Shown: piece after piece, positions 42,640-52,569 of the stretch
How positions within the stretch are numbered: position 1 is the first letter of the stretch
How the letters are laid out: every line of letters starts with the position of its first letter
Source of the DNA: Nostoc sp. UHCC 0302
GTDB taxonomy: Bacteria; Cyanobacteriota; Cyanobacteriia; Cyanobacteriales; Nostocaceae
Length of the DNA stretch: 64,000 bases
Assembly: GCF_038096175.1 (NCBI RefSeq)
Contig: NZ_CP151099.1
Coordinates: 6,178,001-6,242,000 of the forward strand
Reading direction: 5' to 3'
Translations under genes and position numbers: made by a program
Notes under the pieces: model-generated
Seen by the model: the letters and a program-made list of their open reading frames with translations, nothing else
Database searches by the model: none
Told to the model about the DNA's origin: nothing

Positions 42640-43290
42640 CTAAACCACTGCTGGTTTGAGCAACTTAATATTAGAGTAGCTGAATTCAGTTATCGAAGGA
42701 TTTCCATCTAGATGCTCTTGCACGACCTGTTTGGTCATTAGATAATAATCACCAAATTTCTCATAAGTATCTTCAAATTTCAGGATGCTGCTGATTTCAT
42801 TAGTTTTTGAGTTACGGAAAACCGCATCGTAGCGACTCGCAATATAGCCAGAACCTGTATCGAAGCTTTTATGGGTATCAATGACAAAAGCCATGCGACC
42901 CATCATGCGGCTAACTTGGCAAATTTCCTTGCCTCGAATTTTATAACTAGAACCCATCGAGTCACCTTTGACCAAAACTTCCACCGCACCAGTGCTATCT
43001 GTCTCGCCCAGAGTAAACTCATGCTTGCCATGTGACTGCTCAAAACTAGAGCGTTTGCGATGGGTGACTATATCTCGTAATTGGGTATAGATTCCTTCTT
43101 CCACCTGTTCATCTGCAACACCAGTAACTTCTACACTCAAATCGCTGTTAATGCGAATTGTACCTGTGTAGACTTCCGCAGTCTGTACCAGTTGCACATC
43201 TGCACTATAACCAGGAAAGTTTTCGTCCCAAGTGTAACGACTTTCGTAAGCGGTTTGGAATAAAACGCTTGCTGTTGTTTGCTCTGTCAT
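42640..43290 (-). CDS. DUF3386 family protein
   Basis: The 216-residue product belongs to the DUF3386 family, found mainly in cyanobacteria and plants. It has a beta-rich pattern (GYSADVQLVQTAEVYTGTIR, HGKHEFTLGETD, then KGDSMGSSYKIRGKEI) and no signal peptide or membrane segment. The fold resembles small ligand-binding barrels, but no role is established. The gene is solitary with about 190 bases on each side. Confidence 0.85.
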   Translation of the reverse strand: MTEQTTASVLFQTAYESRYTWDENFPGYSADVQLVQTAEVYTGTIRINSDLSVEVTGVADEQVEEGIYTQLRDIVTHRKRSSFEQSHGKHEFTLGETDSTGAVEVLVKGDSMGSSYKIRGKEICQVSRMMGRMAFVIDTHKSFDTGSGYIASRYDAVFRNSKTNEISSILKFEDTYEKFGDYYLMTKQVVQEHLDGNPSITEFSYSNIKLLKPAVV

Positions 43291-43481
43291 ATAAGCACTT
43301 TGACTTCACTTTTATCAGTTTAATCTACAGACGTAGATTAATACTCAGAGCAGAGAAGAGGGGAAAACAATTCAAAATTCAAAATTAGCTTCTAGCAAAT
43401 ATTCTGATTGCTGGCTATATGCAAATTCATTAATTGAGAACAGCTTAGAGAAACTTGTAATTCTTAACTCAACACTATGTA

Positions 43482-45251
43482 TCAGCATCCAAGGCTATTG
43501 GTTGAGTCGCTGTCAGTCGATGAAACTATAACTGGTTGTTGATATAGTGGCACTGTGAATGTCACCGTTGAGCCAAGCCCTTCGCCCAAACTGTAAAAAT
43601 GTACTTCACCGCCCATTGCTTCTACTAGCTTCTGGGATATTGCTAGCCCTAAACCTGTGCCGCCATACTGACGGGTGCGGGAGCCATCAACTTGAGAAAA
43701 TAATTGAAACAGTTTATCTTGTTTGTCTAAAGAAACACCGATACCAGTGTCTGCTACGCGCACTCTCACCATGCCAGGGAATTGCTGGTCTTGAGGTTTT
43801 GTCTTTGCCTTTTTGAGTACTAAATCGGCGCTGACAGTTACACCACCTTCATGAGTGAATTTGATGGCGTTGCCGACTAAATTAAGCATGACTTGCAGCA
43901 AACGTTGGTAGTTGCTTTGGACAATAATCTCATCGGAGGTAGCAGGCATTTGCATTTGGAAACTGAGGTTTCTCATCTCCGCTTGGGGGCGCATAAAATT
44001 TTCGACATCATTGAATAACTCATCCAACTTGACAGGAGCGCAACTTAGCTCCATTTTACCTGCTTCGATTTTGGCAATATCTAAGATGTCATTAATGATA
44101 TTTAGCAGGTGTATTGATAATTGGTGAGCTTCTACCAGAAATTGGTTTTGTTCTTCTGGGTCATCTGCCATGCCCTCTAAAATCAGCTTCAAAAAACCAA
44201 TCATGCCGTTGAGAGGGGTGCGAATTTCATGAGATACATTGGCGAGAAATTCGCTTTTGAGGCGGGAGGCTTCTTCGGCTTTTTGACGGGCTGCTTCTAA
44301 TTCTTTGTATAAGGTAGCATGAGCGATCGCTGTTCCCAACTGATCTGCTGCTTCTTTTGCTAATTCCAGTTCCGCTTCTGTCAACGGATAGCATTTATCT
44401 TGTAGATTCAAAGCTACTAATCCATTAGCTTGATCTTGATAACAAGTCGCAACTACTAAAACTTTATGCTGCTGAAACTCAGTATCTCCAGGAACCTCCA
44501 TGACAATTGGTTCCTGAGTTGCCAATGCTTTAGCAAAGGCAGGCTCAGAAGTTATATCTATATCTACACCCAGCATTGATCTCAGTTGTGGCTGGCGATA
44601 CTCTGCAATCACCTGCACTTTTAAGCAAGAAGGCTGGTAAGGACAGATGATGCAACGTTCCAGCCGCAATGCTTTTCCTAAACTGTCAACTGTTTGCTGC
44701 CAAATAATATCTAGATCCAATGTCCGCCGAATATTTCTGGTGATTCTATTGACTAGTTTTTGGTGTTGCTGTGAACGTAAAGCCAACTCTTTTTGTGTGG
44801 GAGTTTTTAATGCTACATTTGCCCGTTTTTTGTTGACTTTAACTTGCAGTAAGCGTCCCATTACCAAAACTGTAGTGGCAGCACTTCCCAATTTCGGCAT
44901 AATTGGACTAATCACCAACTCCAACTCAAATAACTCTTGATGGCAGCTAAACCAACATTGAAACTTTTCTGGCACCAAATTTGACAAAACTCGCTGCAAC
45001 CGTTTCAAATAACTAACCTTATCCACTGGGGCAAAGGTTTCAACTTCGTTTAGCTCATCAACTATCTTCTCAGTATTTAACCCCAGGCGATCGCTTTGCT
45101 GCCAATAAAAGGTCAGGTAGCGCCCTGTCCCATCTTGCGTATATGCCAACTCTGCACCTAGAGTTGGTAATAAGCCATCAGTCTTGCTAGTAATAGATTC
45201 CTGATTTTGGGAAAATAGATTTGGCAATTGGGAGTTGGCAGTAATAGTCAT
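43482..45251 (-). CDS. GAF-domain sensor histidine kinase
   Basis: The product has 589 residues and no membrane segment. An N-terminal region (1-165) is of unknown type with WFSCHQELFELEL. A GAF domain lies at about 185-325 (ERCIICPYQPSCLKVQV), with Cys residues that could hold a chromophore or metal. A coiled coil leads to HisKA with the phosphorylated His in EFLANVSHEIRTPLNG (about 343) and to HATPase_c (LMLNLVGNAIKFT-like N box, DTGIGV, GTGLGLAIS). No receiver domain or response regulator is adjacent, so it is an orphan kinase. Its signal is unknown. Confidence 0.9.
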   Translation of the reverse strand: MTITANSQLPNLFSQNQESITSKTDGLLPTLGAELAYTQDGTGRYLTFYWQQSDRLGLNTEKIVDELNEVETFAPVDKVSYLKRLQRVLSNLVPEKFQCWFSCHQELFELELVISPIMPKLGSAATTVLVMGRLLQVKVNKKRANVALKTPTQKELALRSQQHQKLVNRITRNIRRTLDLDIIWQQTVDSLGKALRLERCIICPYQPSCLKVQVIAEYRQPQLRSMLGVDIDITSEPAFAKALATQEPIVMEVPGDTEFQQHKVLVVATCYQDQANGLVALNLQDKCYPLTEAELELAKEAADQLGTAIAHATLYKELEAARQKAEEASRLKSEFLANVSHEIRTPLNGMIGFLKLILEGMADDPEEQNQFLVEAHQLSIHLLNIINDILDIAKIEAGKMELSCAPVKLDELFNDVENFMRPQAEMRNLSFQMQMPATSDEIIVQSNYQRLLQVMLNLVGNAIKFTHEGGVTVSADLVLKKAKTKPQDQQFPGMVRVRVADTGIGVSLDKQDKLFQLFSQVDGSRTRQYGGTGLGLAISQKLVEAMGGEVHFYSLGEGLGSTVTFTVPLYQQPVIVSSTDSDSTNSLGC

Positions 45252-45425
45252 TAATCGAGTTGGATAATCAAGTGGTATACCACCGTAATTTTACTAAAGC
45301 TGCTCAAATTTATGCATAAATTTTTACAGCTTTTGTATTTTGGATTGGGTATTTCTCGGTGTTCTAGAATCCAGATTGGCAATTCTTACTTTTCTGCTCT
45401 TTTGATTGACATTTGATTGATGTTG

Positions 45426-45662
45426 TCAATCATTCCATTCACCCCGCGGGGGAATTGGGGTACGTACAGGAGTACGTGTAAGTTCATCATCTCTGAGTAT
45501 TTCGCCCCGCAACCACTGACGTATTGCTACTTCAATCACTTTACTGGGGTCATTCGTGAGATGCTGAATTTGCTCTAGTAACTCGGAGTCTAGGCGGACA
45601 GCAATTTCTACCTTATCGGTTCTTCTGTTTTCCGCTTCGGTAGCCTTTTCTTGCATATTCAT
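45426..45662 (-). CDS. Ribbon-helix-helix-type small regulator
   Basis: The 78-residue product has a basic strand KVEIAVRLDSELLEQI and two helices (PSKVIEVAIRQWLRGEI), the pattern of CopG/Arc-type DNA-binding proteins. N- and C-terminal tails are polar; the C-terminus is Pro- and Arg-rich. Such proteins act as dimers, often as antitoxins, but no toxin gene is adjacent. The ATG at 45662 has AGTATG upstream rather than a clear ribosome site. Confidence 0.7.
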   Translation of the reverse strand: MNMQEKATEAENRRTDKVEIAVRLDSELLEQIQHLTNDPSKVIEVAIRQWLRGEILRDDELTRTPVRTPIPPRGEWND

Positions 45663-46239
45663 GGGTTTACATACTCTGAATTTGTTTTGTCCAAAGCTTT
45701 GTAAAGCAGTTATACACCCAATTTGGGTTATTTCACTGAAAATCTTAAAGGCTATGGTTACATAGTTCCCTCAAGGAGTACTAAAGTAACAGCTTTAAGT
45801 TTCAAGTGGCAATTTTTATATAACTCGCAAGACAATAGCCCTAGAAGATTTGCCAGTAAATCAGTAGTTACGGGCAATTACGGGTTGTAATTGCTCCTGA
45901 TCCCTACATGATCCCTACATGTACTTATTTATATTTATTGTACGCTTCAAGCTGATGAATACTAGCAGCCATAAATAGACTTTCATAATATTCTTAAAAG
46001 TCCACCTATTTCGATCAAAAGATAAAGATGGAGTGAAGAGGGGAGTGGGGAATTGGGGAGTGGGGGAGTGGGGAAGAGAAGGAGAATAAATACAGACAAA
46101 TCACTTTTGACTTTTGACTCTTGACTCTTGACTCCTAACTAAGCACTAAAAGCTAGCAGCGTCTTGGCTAAGAAAGCATTAAAATACATTAAGTAAATAG
46201 CTCTTTTAACTTTGGTTGCTGCTAAGGCAAAGATAGTAT
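45663..46239. other. Intergenic with short tandem repeats upstream of lepA
   Basis: The stretch has a TGATCCCTACA direct repeat (about 45898-45920), GGGGAGT-type heptamers (about 46033-46075) and TTTTGAC/TCTTGAC heptamers (about 46106-46135). No gene is recognised. The lepA promoter probably lies in the last 100 bases. Confidence 0.5.
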
Positions 46240-48051
46240 ATGACTGACGTTCCCGCAGTTCGCATTCGCAATTTTTGTATTATTGCTCACATCGACCACG
46301 GGAAATCAACCCTCGCCGATCGCTTGCTACAAGCCACTGGCACTGTTGACGAGCGGCAGATGAAGGAACAGTTTCTCGACAATATGGATCTGGAACGGGA
46401 GCGCGGCATTACGATTAAGCTGCAAGCTGCCCGGATGAACTATACAGCAAAAGATGGTCAGCAGTATGTGCTGAACTTGATTGATACTCCGGGTCATGTA
46501 GACTTTTCTTATGAGGTGTCACGCAGCCTTGTTGCTTGTGAAGGAGCGCTATTGGTAGTAGATGCGTCCCAAGGTGTGGAGGCGCAAACTTTGGCAAATG
46601 TATATTTAGCCTTAGAGAATAACCTGGAAATTATCCCGGTTTTGAATAAAATCGATTTGCCTGGGGCAGAACCAGAACGGGTAATTGGCGAGATTGAAGA
46701 AATTATCGGTCTAGATTGCAGTGGTGCAATTCTTGCCTCTGCTAAAGAAGGAATTGGTATTAATGAGATTTTAGAAGCAGTTGTTGAGCGGATACCGCCA
46801 CCGCCCAATACGATAAATGAACGTTTACGGGCGTTGATTTTTGATAGCTATTACGACAGTTACCGGGGAGTAATTGTATATTTCCGGGTGATGGATGGCA
46901 CGTTAAAAAAAGGCGATCGCATCCATTTAATGGCATCTGGTAAAGAATTTGAAATTGATGAGTTAGGCGTTCTTTCTCCCACTCAAAAGCAAGTTGATGA
47001 ACTCCATGCTGGGGAAGTAGGCTATTTGGGAGCGGCAATTAAAGCTGTAGCTGATGCACGTGTAGGAGACACAATTACCCTCAGTAAGGCGAAAGCGGAA
47101 GCACCCTTGCCAGGTTATGCAGAAGCTAACCCGATGGTTTTTTGCGGGATGTTCCCCATTGATGCTGACCAATTTGAAGATTTGCGGGAAGCCTTAGAAA
47201 AGCTCGAACTCAACGACGCAGCACTACACTACGAACCAGAAACTTCTAGCGCGATGGGGTTTGGTTTCCGTTGCGGGTTCTTGGGTTTGCTGCACATGGA
47301 AATTGTCCAGGAACGTTTAGAGCGAGAGTATAACCTAGATTTAATCATTACAGCCCCCTCGGTGGTTTATAAGGTGATCACCCTCAAAGGTGAGGAACTC
47401 TATATCGATAATCCCAGCCGTTTACCTTCTCCCAACGATCGTGAAAAAATTGAAGAACCCTACGTCCAAGTAGAGATGATTACGCCGGAAACTTATGTTG
47501 GCAGCTTGATGGAGTTGTCACAAAATCGTCGTGGTATCTTCAAGGATATGAAATATCTCGCCCAAGGACGTACTACACTCACTTACGAATTACCCTTGGC
47601 AGAGGTAGTCACCGACTTTTTTGACCAAATGAAGTCGCGATCGCGCGGTTACGCCAGTATGGAATATCACATCATCGGCTACCGTGAAAATCCTTTGGTA
47701 AAGCTGGATATCATGATTAACGGCGATCCTGTGGATTCCTTGGCGATGATTGTACATCGGGATAAAGCTTACAACGTCGGGCGAGCAATGGCGGAAAAAC
47801 TCAAGGAACTAATTCCCCGCCATCAATTCAAAGTGCCAATTCAAGCATCTATTGGCAGTAAAGTTATCGCCAGCGAACACATCCCCGCTTTGCGAAAAGA
47901 CGTGCTTGCTAAATGCTACGGTGGTGATATTAGCCGCAAGAAAAAACTTTTGCAGAAACAAGCAAAAGGTAAAAAGCGGATGAAATCTGTGGGTACTGTG
48001 GACGTACCGCAGGAAGCTTTTATGGCTGTACTGCGCTTGGATCAAAGCTAA
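46240..48051 (+). CDS. lepA: Elongation factor 4 (LepA)
   Basis: The 603-residue product is a full-length LepA/EF4, a ribosome-associated GTPase. G-domain motifs are [22 protein letters not shown] and [10 protein letters not shown]. The C-terminal LepA-specific part is shown by [18 protein letters not shown] and ending with the basic stretch [20 protein letters not shown]. It back-translocates or assists ribosomes under stress. The ATG at 46240 follows a long repeat-containing gap. A hairpin at 48088-48118 is well placed as its terminator. Confidence 0.95.
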   Translation: MTDVPAVRIRNFCIIAHIDHGKSTLADRLLQATGTVDERQMKEQFLDNMDLERERGITIKLQAARMNYTAKDGQQYVLNLIDTPGHVDFSYEVSRSLVACEGALLVVDASQGVEAQTLANVYLALENNLEIIPVLNKIDLPGAEPERVIGEIEEIIGLDCSGAILASAKEGIGINEILEAVVERIPPPPNTINERLRALIFDSYYDSYRGVIVYFRVMDGTLKKGDRIHLMASGKEFEIDELGVLSPTQKQVDELHAGEVGYLGAAIKAVADARVGDTITLSKAKAEAPLPGYAEANPMVFCGMFPIDADQFEDLREALEKLELNDAALHYEPETSSAMGFGFRCGFLGLLHMEIVQERLEREYNLDLIITAPSVVYKVITLKGEELYIDNPSRLPSPNDREKIEEPYVQVEMITPETYVGSLMELSQNRRGIFKDMKYLAQGRTTLTYELPLAEVVTDFFDQMKSRSRGYASMEYHIIGYRENPLVKLDIMINGDPVDSLAMIVHRDKAYNVGRAMAEKLKELIPRHQFKVPIQASIGSKVIASEHIPALRKDVLAKCYGGDISRKKKLLQKQAKGKKRMKSVGTVDVPQEAFMAVLRLDQS

Positions 48052-48087
48052 TTTGGTAGACAATTACAGCATCGTTTGAGGCATCAT

Positions 48088-48118
48088 AACCCAACAGTAC
48101 TAAGATACTTGTTGGGTT
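48088..48118 (+). terminator. lepA terminator hairpin
   Basis: AACCCAACA (48088-48096) pairs with TGTTGGGTT (48110-48118), followed by TTGC and an AT-rich run. It lies 37 bases after the lepA stop. Confidence 0.6.
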
Positions 48119-48191
48119 TTGCTAATTTTTTAACTTAACACTATTGACCTGATAGCGAATTAAGGAACAAGTAAGAGGAATCTGAGAAGGG

Positions 48192-48297
48192 TAATACCAA
48201 TTTCAAAAAAGAATGTGACAAGTAGACCATCTGTAGAGACGCGATTCATCGCGTCTTCACCCAAGGATGTGTTGCAATCATTAATTGAATTGGTATA
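48192..48297. mobile_element. MITE-like element, copy 2
   Basis: A 106-bp unit nearly identical to 39656-39762, beginning TAATACCAATTT and ending ATTGGTATA, with the same internal palindrome GACGCGAT-TC-ATCGCGTC (48238-48255). The two copies are in the same orientation. It sits between lepA and the glycosyltransferase gene. Confidence 0.75.
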
Positions 48298-48721
48298 AAT
48301 TCCTCATTTTTGCTTCATTTGTTTTAAAAGGGCAACATTTCTTGGTTACAGCCGTCTTTTCTAGATAGGCTGTACTTTTCGCTTGGGCAAATAGGGAGAT
48401 GGATTTACAGTTTTTCCCTAAGAGTGAAAACAGATTAAGCGCTTCTATGCACAGCTAACAGAAGCTAGACAACCATTAAAAGAGTTAAAAGGGGGTGACA
48501 GACTTCCTTTAAATTTGGCTTTTATAGGGTAATCTTTTTAGATGTTTCATAAGGTCTTTGCTGATTTCTCCAACCTTGATAACCTGTAATCAGCTTTATC
48601 AAAAAAGTGTTAAAAAATTCAAACATTATTTTAGTATATATACTCACTGCAACTGTCAGAGTTGTATTTTTAGATAAATGTAGTTTTTTAAATATTTGTA
48701 AAGCATCAGGGGGTTTAATAA
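48298..48721. other. Intergenic region before the glycosyltransferase gene
   Basis: The 424-bp stretch has no convincing gene. It has T-rich runs, a short direct stretch AGAGTTAAAAGGG, and AGGGGG just before ATG 48722 as ribosome site for the next gene. Confidence 0.4.
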
Positions 48722-49909
48722 ATGAAGATACTGGTACTAAGTTGGGAATTTCCACCAAGGATAGTTGGGGGAATTGCGCGTCATGTAGCGGAGTTGTATC
48801 CGGAGCTGGTTAAGCTAGGACATGAAATCCACCTGATTACAGCGGAATTTGGTCAAGCTTCGATGTATGAAGTTGTTGAGGGAATAAAAGTACATCGAGT
48901 ACCAGTGTCTCATAGTAATGACTTTTTCCACTGGGTAGTCAATCTTAATCAGAGCATGGGGGATCACGGTGGGAAGTTAATTCTGGAGGAAGGGCCTTTT
49001 GATTTAATTCATGCTCATGATTGGTTAGTAGGAGATGCAGCGATCGCTCTCAAACATAACTTTAAAATCCCTCTAATTGCCACAATTCACGCTACTGAAT
49101 ACGGACGTTATAACGGCATTTACACAGAAACACAAAACTATATTAATGGTAAAGAAAATTTACTAGCTTACGATGCTTGGCGGATTATTGTTTGTAGTGA
49201 CTATATGCAGCGGGAAGTAGAACGAGCATTACACAGTCATTGGAACAAAATTGATGTCATTTATAACGGTATTCGAGCCGAAAAGAAACAGCACCACGAA
49301 GATTTTCATGCGCTGGATTTTCGTCGCCAATTTGCCACAGACGATGAAAAAATAGTTTATTATCTCGGTCGCATGACCTATGAAAAGGGTGTACCTGTAC
49401 TCCTGAATGCTGCACCTAAGATATTGGGAGAAATGGGAGGTAATGTTAAGTTTGTGATTGTTGGTGGTGGTAATACCGACCATCTCAAACGTCAAGCCTG
49501 GGATTTAGGAATTTGGCACAAATGTTATTTTACTGGCTTTCTCTCCGATGAATACTTAGATAAATTTCAAACCGTCGCTGACTGTGCCGTGTTTCCCAGT
49601 CTTTACGAACCCTTTGGGATTGTAGCTTTAGAAAGTTTTGCTTCTCGTGTACCAGTGGTAGTTTCAAATACTGGCGGTTTTCCAGAAGTGGTGCAACATA
49701 ATAAAACAGGCATTGTTACCTGGGTGAACAATCCTGATTCCCTGGCTTGGGGGATTTTAGAAGTGTTGAGAAATCCAGGATATCGGCAATGGCTGGTGGA
49801 TAATGCTTATAACGATTTAGAGCGACGCTTCAGCTGGCCGAAATTAGCCAAGCAAACAGAAAAAGTTTATCAGCGAGTTGTACAAGAGCGATCGCAAGTT
49901 GTTTGGTGA
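48722..49909 (+). CDS. GT4-family glycosyltransferase
   Basis: The 395-residue product has the GT-B fold of family GT4. It starts KILVLSWEFPPRIVGGIARH, as in glycogen-synthase-like and sucrose-type enzymes, has HAHDWLVGDAA, the VYYLGRMTYEKGVP hinge, and the C-terminal E-x7-E nucleotide-sugar motif in EPFGIVALESFA. The acceptor is not predictable. It lies 223 bases upstream of a GH13 enzyme on the same strand, which suggests a shared alpha-glucan or compatible-solute pathway. There is no signal peptide, so it is cytosolic. Confidence 0.88.
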   Translation: MKILVLSWEFPPRIVGGIARHVAELYPELVKLGHEIHLITAEFGQASMYEVVEGIKVHRVPVSHSNDFFHWVVNLNQSMGDHGGKLILEEGPFDLIHAHDWLVGDAAIALKHNFKIPLIATIHATEYGRYNGIYTETQNYINGKENLLAYDAWRIIVCSDYMQREVERALHSHWNKIDVIYNGIRAEKKQHHEDFHALDFRRQFATDDEKIVYYLGRMTYEKGVPVLLNAAPKILGEMGGNVKFVIVGGGNTDHLKRQAWDLGIWHKCYFTGFLSDEYLDKFQTVADCAVFPSLYEPFGIVALESFASRVPVVVSNTGGFPEVVQHNKTGIVTWVNNPDSLAWGILEVLRNPGYRQWLVDNAYNDLERRFSWPKLAKQTEKVYQRVVQERSQVVW

Positions 49910-49920
49910 TAAATGATAAC

Positions 49921-49943
49921 CCCGGTATTTGGAAGATGCCGGG
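49921..49943 (+). terminator. Hairpin terminator after the GT4 gene
   Basis: CCCGGTAT (49921-49928) pairs with ATGCCGGG (49936-49943) with one G-T pair, followed by ATTTTGG. It is 12 bases after the stop codon and suggests that the GH13 gene has its own promoter. Confidence 0.6.
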
Positions 49944-50132
49944 ATTTTGGCACAAATCAAGTGAAGAAATATAAATTTATTTTTACACTTGCATAAATCC
50001 TTAATAAACCTTTGATAGATATACAAAAGGCGCTGCTTAAAAAACCTCAGCAGTGCAGATTTATGCTGATTTCGGATGCTATTTTGCAATTCCGGTCAAC
50101 AGTAAAAAAATTAATTTAGCAAGGATTACTAT

Positions 50133-51986
50133 ATGAAACTGCTACCTTTGGATAAACTAGGAGCTAGAGAAGCCAATGGTGTTGTTGATTTTGGAGTATT
50201 TCTTCCTTGGGTGTCTAAAAATGATGGTAATCGGTTATGGGTTAAAGTTATCCATGAACAAGATCAATTCTTACAAGACATTCAACCATTAGAATTTGAA
50301 CTAGAACATTCTATAGATACAGAATATGGTGATTATTGGTCAACGCAAATAAACATCAATACTCAATCAAAACCCCGCCAAAACTCTGCATGGGGACAGC
50401 CAGGAAGATATGTTTACCGCTATTTTTTACGTAATCCCAATAAGGGAGAAATAGATTGGATTATTGACCCCTTCGCTAGAGAATTTGGTGTAGGGAAATT
50501 ATCCGCTTTCACATTAGGATATCAACCATATCAATGGAGTCAGCAAGAAATTAACTGGAAAACTCCAGACTTAAAAAATCTGGTAATGTACGAATTAATG
50601 ATTGCTGAGTTTGGTGTAGATGTCGACAAAACCATTGATAAACTTAACTATCTAACAGATTTAGGAGTTAATTGTATTGAAATTATGCCCCTTTCTAACG
50701 TAGGCTTAACAGTAGATTGGGGCTTTTTACCAATTGGCTACTTTGGTGTAGATGAGCGATTTGGCAAAAGAAAAGATTTACAGAAGCTAATTGACGCAGC
50801 ACATCAAAACAATATTGCTGTGATTGTAGATTCTGTTTATGGTCACACCAGTGATAGTTTTCCCTATTCTTATCTGTACAGAAAGTTAGAATATCGCGAT
50901 AACCCTTTTATGGGGTCATTTGCTAAAGATTATTTTGGCGAAAGCACAGACTACAAACGTAAGTTTACCCAAGACTTTTTCTACACAGTGAACTATCACT
51001 GGTTAGATGTTTATCATGTTGACGGCTTCCGTTATGACTGCGTACCTAACTATTGGGATGGGTCTACAGGAGTTGGTTACGCTAATTTAGTTTTTAACAC
51101 TTACAACACCGTCAAAGACAAAAAAACTGCTGGTGAATACTGGGGAAGATTTTTTGACAATAACACAATCAACTTGATTCAGTGTGCTGAGCAATTAGAA
51201 GGGCCAAGAGAGATTTTGGAACAGACTTATACCAATAGTACTTGGCAAAATGAAACGTTGGATGCTGCTAAAAAGGTAGCTGCTGGTAGTCGAGGTGATT
51301 TAGCTAATCTCGGCTTTAAATTAGGTCTAGATAATTATCCAGAAGAGATTACTAATGATGGTAACAAAATTGCCAAGACAGCACTGCAATATATAGAAAC
51401 TCACGACCATTCCCGCTTTGTTTGTAACTTTGGTGCGATCGCACGCGACAATGATTTATTACAAGAGGGTAATCGCGAACTGTGGTACAAAGTCCAGCCT
51501 TACCTAATTGGGATTTTGACTGCTAAAGGTGTTCCCTTGCTTTGGCAAGGTCAAGAATTTGGCGAAAATTATTACCTTCCTGAACAAGGTTTTGGACGCG
51601 TGATGTTGCTGCGGCCTGTGCGTTGGGATTATGTTTATGATCTAATTGGTAAAAATGTACTTGCCTTAGTACGGAAGTTGATTAAACTACGCCGTCAACA
51701 ACCCCAATTTACACAAGGCGAACACTTCTTTTACAATAATTACGATCGCTACCACTCAAAAAATGTCCTGCTATTCTCGCGCAAATACGCCAACAAGTTC
51801 AGCTTAGTAGCACTCAACTTTGGCGATAGTGATCAAAGTGTCCCCTTCTGGTTCCCTATTGGTGGCGATTATCAGGAAGAATTGAATGGGGAAAATAATT
51901 TAATTGGCGTTCCCAGTAATTCAGAATATTGGGTAAATATTCCTTCTAACTACGGAAGAATTTGGACGGTGACAATTAATTCGTAA
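50133..51986 (+). CDS. GH13-family alpha-glucan enzyme (branching-enzyme/trehalohydrolase-like)
   Basis: The 617-residue product has an N-terminal CBM48-like beta domain (about 15-115) and a catalytic barrel. Family motifs are present: region II VDGFRYD (Asp about 302 as nucleophile), region III IQCAEQLEG (Glu about 353) and region IV IETHDHSRF (Asp about 425). A beta domain with FSLVALNFGDSDQ ends the protein. The arrangement is as in glycogen branching enzymes and trehalohydrolases, but it is distinct enough that I do not name the substrate. An AAGG site precedes ATG 50133. Confidence 0.87.
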   Translation: MKLLPLDKLGAREANGVVDFGVFLPWVSKNDGNRLWVKVIHEQDQFLQDIQPLEFELEHSIDTEYGDYWSTQININTQSKPRQNSAWGQPGRYVYRYFLRNPNKGEIDWIIDPFAREFGVGKLSAFTLGYQPYQWSQQEINWKTPDLKNLVMYELMIAEFGVDVDKTIDKLNYLTDLGVNCIEIMPLSNVGLTVDWGFLPIGYFGVDERFGKRKDLQKLIDAAHQNNIAVIVDSVYGHTSDSFPYSYLYRKLEYRDNPFMGSFAKDYFGESTDYKRKFTQDFFYTVNYHWLDVYHVDGFRYDCVPNYWDGSTGVGYANLVFNTYNTVKDKKTAGEYWGRFFDNNTINLIQCAEQLEGPREILEQTYTNSTWQNETLDAAKKVAAGSRGDLANLGFKLGLDNYPEEITNDGNKIAKTALQYIETHDHSRFVCNFGAIARDNDLLQEGNRELWYKVQPYLIGILTAKGVPLLWQGQEFGENYYLPEQGFGRVMLLRPVRWDYVYDLIGKNVLALVRKLIKLRRQQPQFTQGEHFFYNNYDRYHSKNVLLFSRKYANKFSLVALNFGDSDQSVPFWFPIGGDYQEELNGENNLIGVPSNSEYWVNIPSNYGRIWTVTINS

Positions 51987-52208
51987 TTCGTAATGACGCT
52001 GGTTCGCGCAGCGTGCCGTAGGCAAGACTCGCTAACGCTACGCTAACGTAATTCGTAATTATGTAGAGACCTGCTGTTTGAAGCGTCTCTACATAAAGTT
52101 TCTGGTTTTTTCTATAGTCCAATACGCTTGGCTAAGGAAGTCGACACTCAGACTTCTCTGTGTCTGAACTAACCGAAAATCAACATTTTTAACCCGCGTA
52201 GGCGGGTT
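51977..52208. repeat. Dispersed repeat cluster after the GH13 gene
   Basis: Three pieces: a TAATTCGTAAT direct repeat (three times between about 51977 and 52060, enclosing GTTCGCGCAGCGTGCCGTAG); a GTAGAGAC-family hairpin TATGTAGAGAC / GTCTCTACATA (52060-52070, 52085-52095); and the AACCCGC-GTAG-GCGGGTT hairpin (52191-52208), whose sister is at 29418-29435. All are typical intergenic repeats of Nostoc-like genomes. Confidence 0.65.
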
Positions 52209-52569
52209 TTGTTTGTGTAGCCGCGACTTCCGGTCGCCTTTAGGAAAATTGGTATAACGCAAAGAATTAATGATTACCATGCATTATTTGGGATTAAAAA
52301 ACAGTACAAAGGCTGTACGCTGGAAATTTCACCTTTACTGGGCGAAAGTTAAGTTAATACGCTTTTAAGTTGCACATTTTTTCGTTAAGACTGTCCTTTG
52401 TCCTTTGTAAATACGAATGACCAATGACTAATGACCCTCCGGGTGAGTGCAAAGCGCACGCCAGTTGTTCATTTTGGAAATCAAAAAGACCACACTGGCT
52501 CACCAATAACGAGTAAATATGCAGTTAAAGTGCGTAACAGCTTAAGTTGCTTAGCACCAGAAGTTTAAT
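52209..52569. other. Intergenic region upstream of the cyanophycinase-like gene
   Basis: There is no gene in this 360-bp stretch. It has AATGACC/AATGACT heptamers (about 52415-52435) and a GC-rich piece CGGGTGAGTGCAAAGCGCAC (about 52440-52460). The next gene has no strong ribosome site (AGAAGTTTAAT before ATG 52570). Confidence 0.4.
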
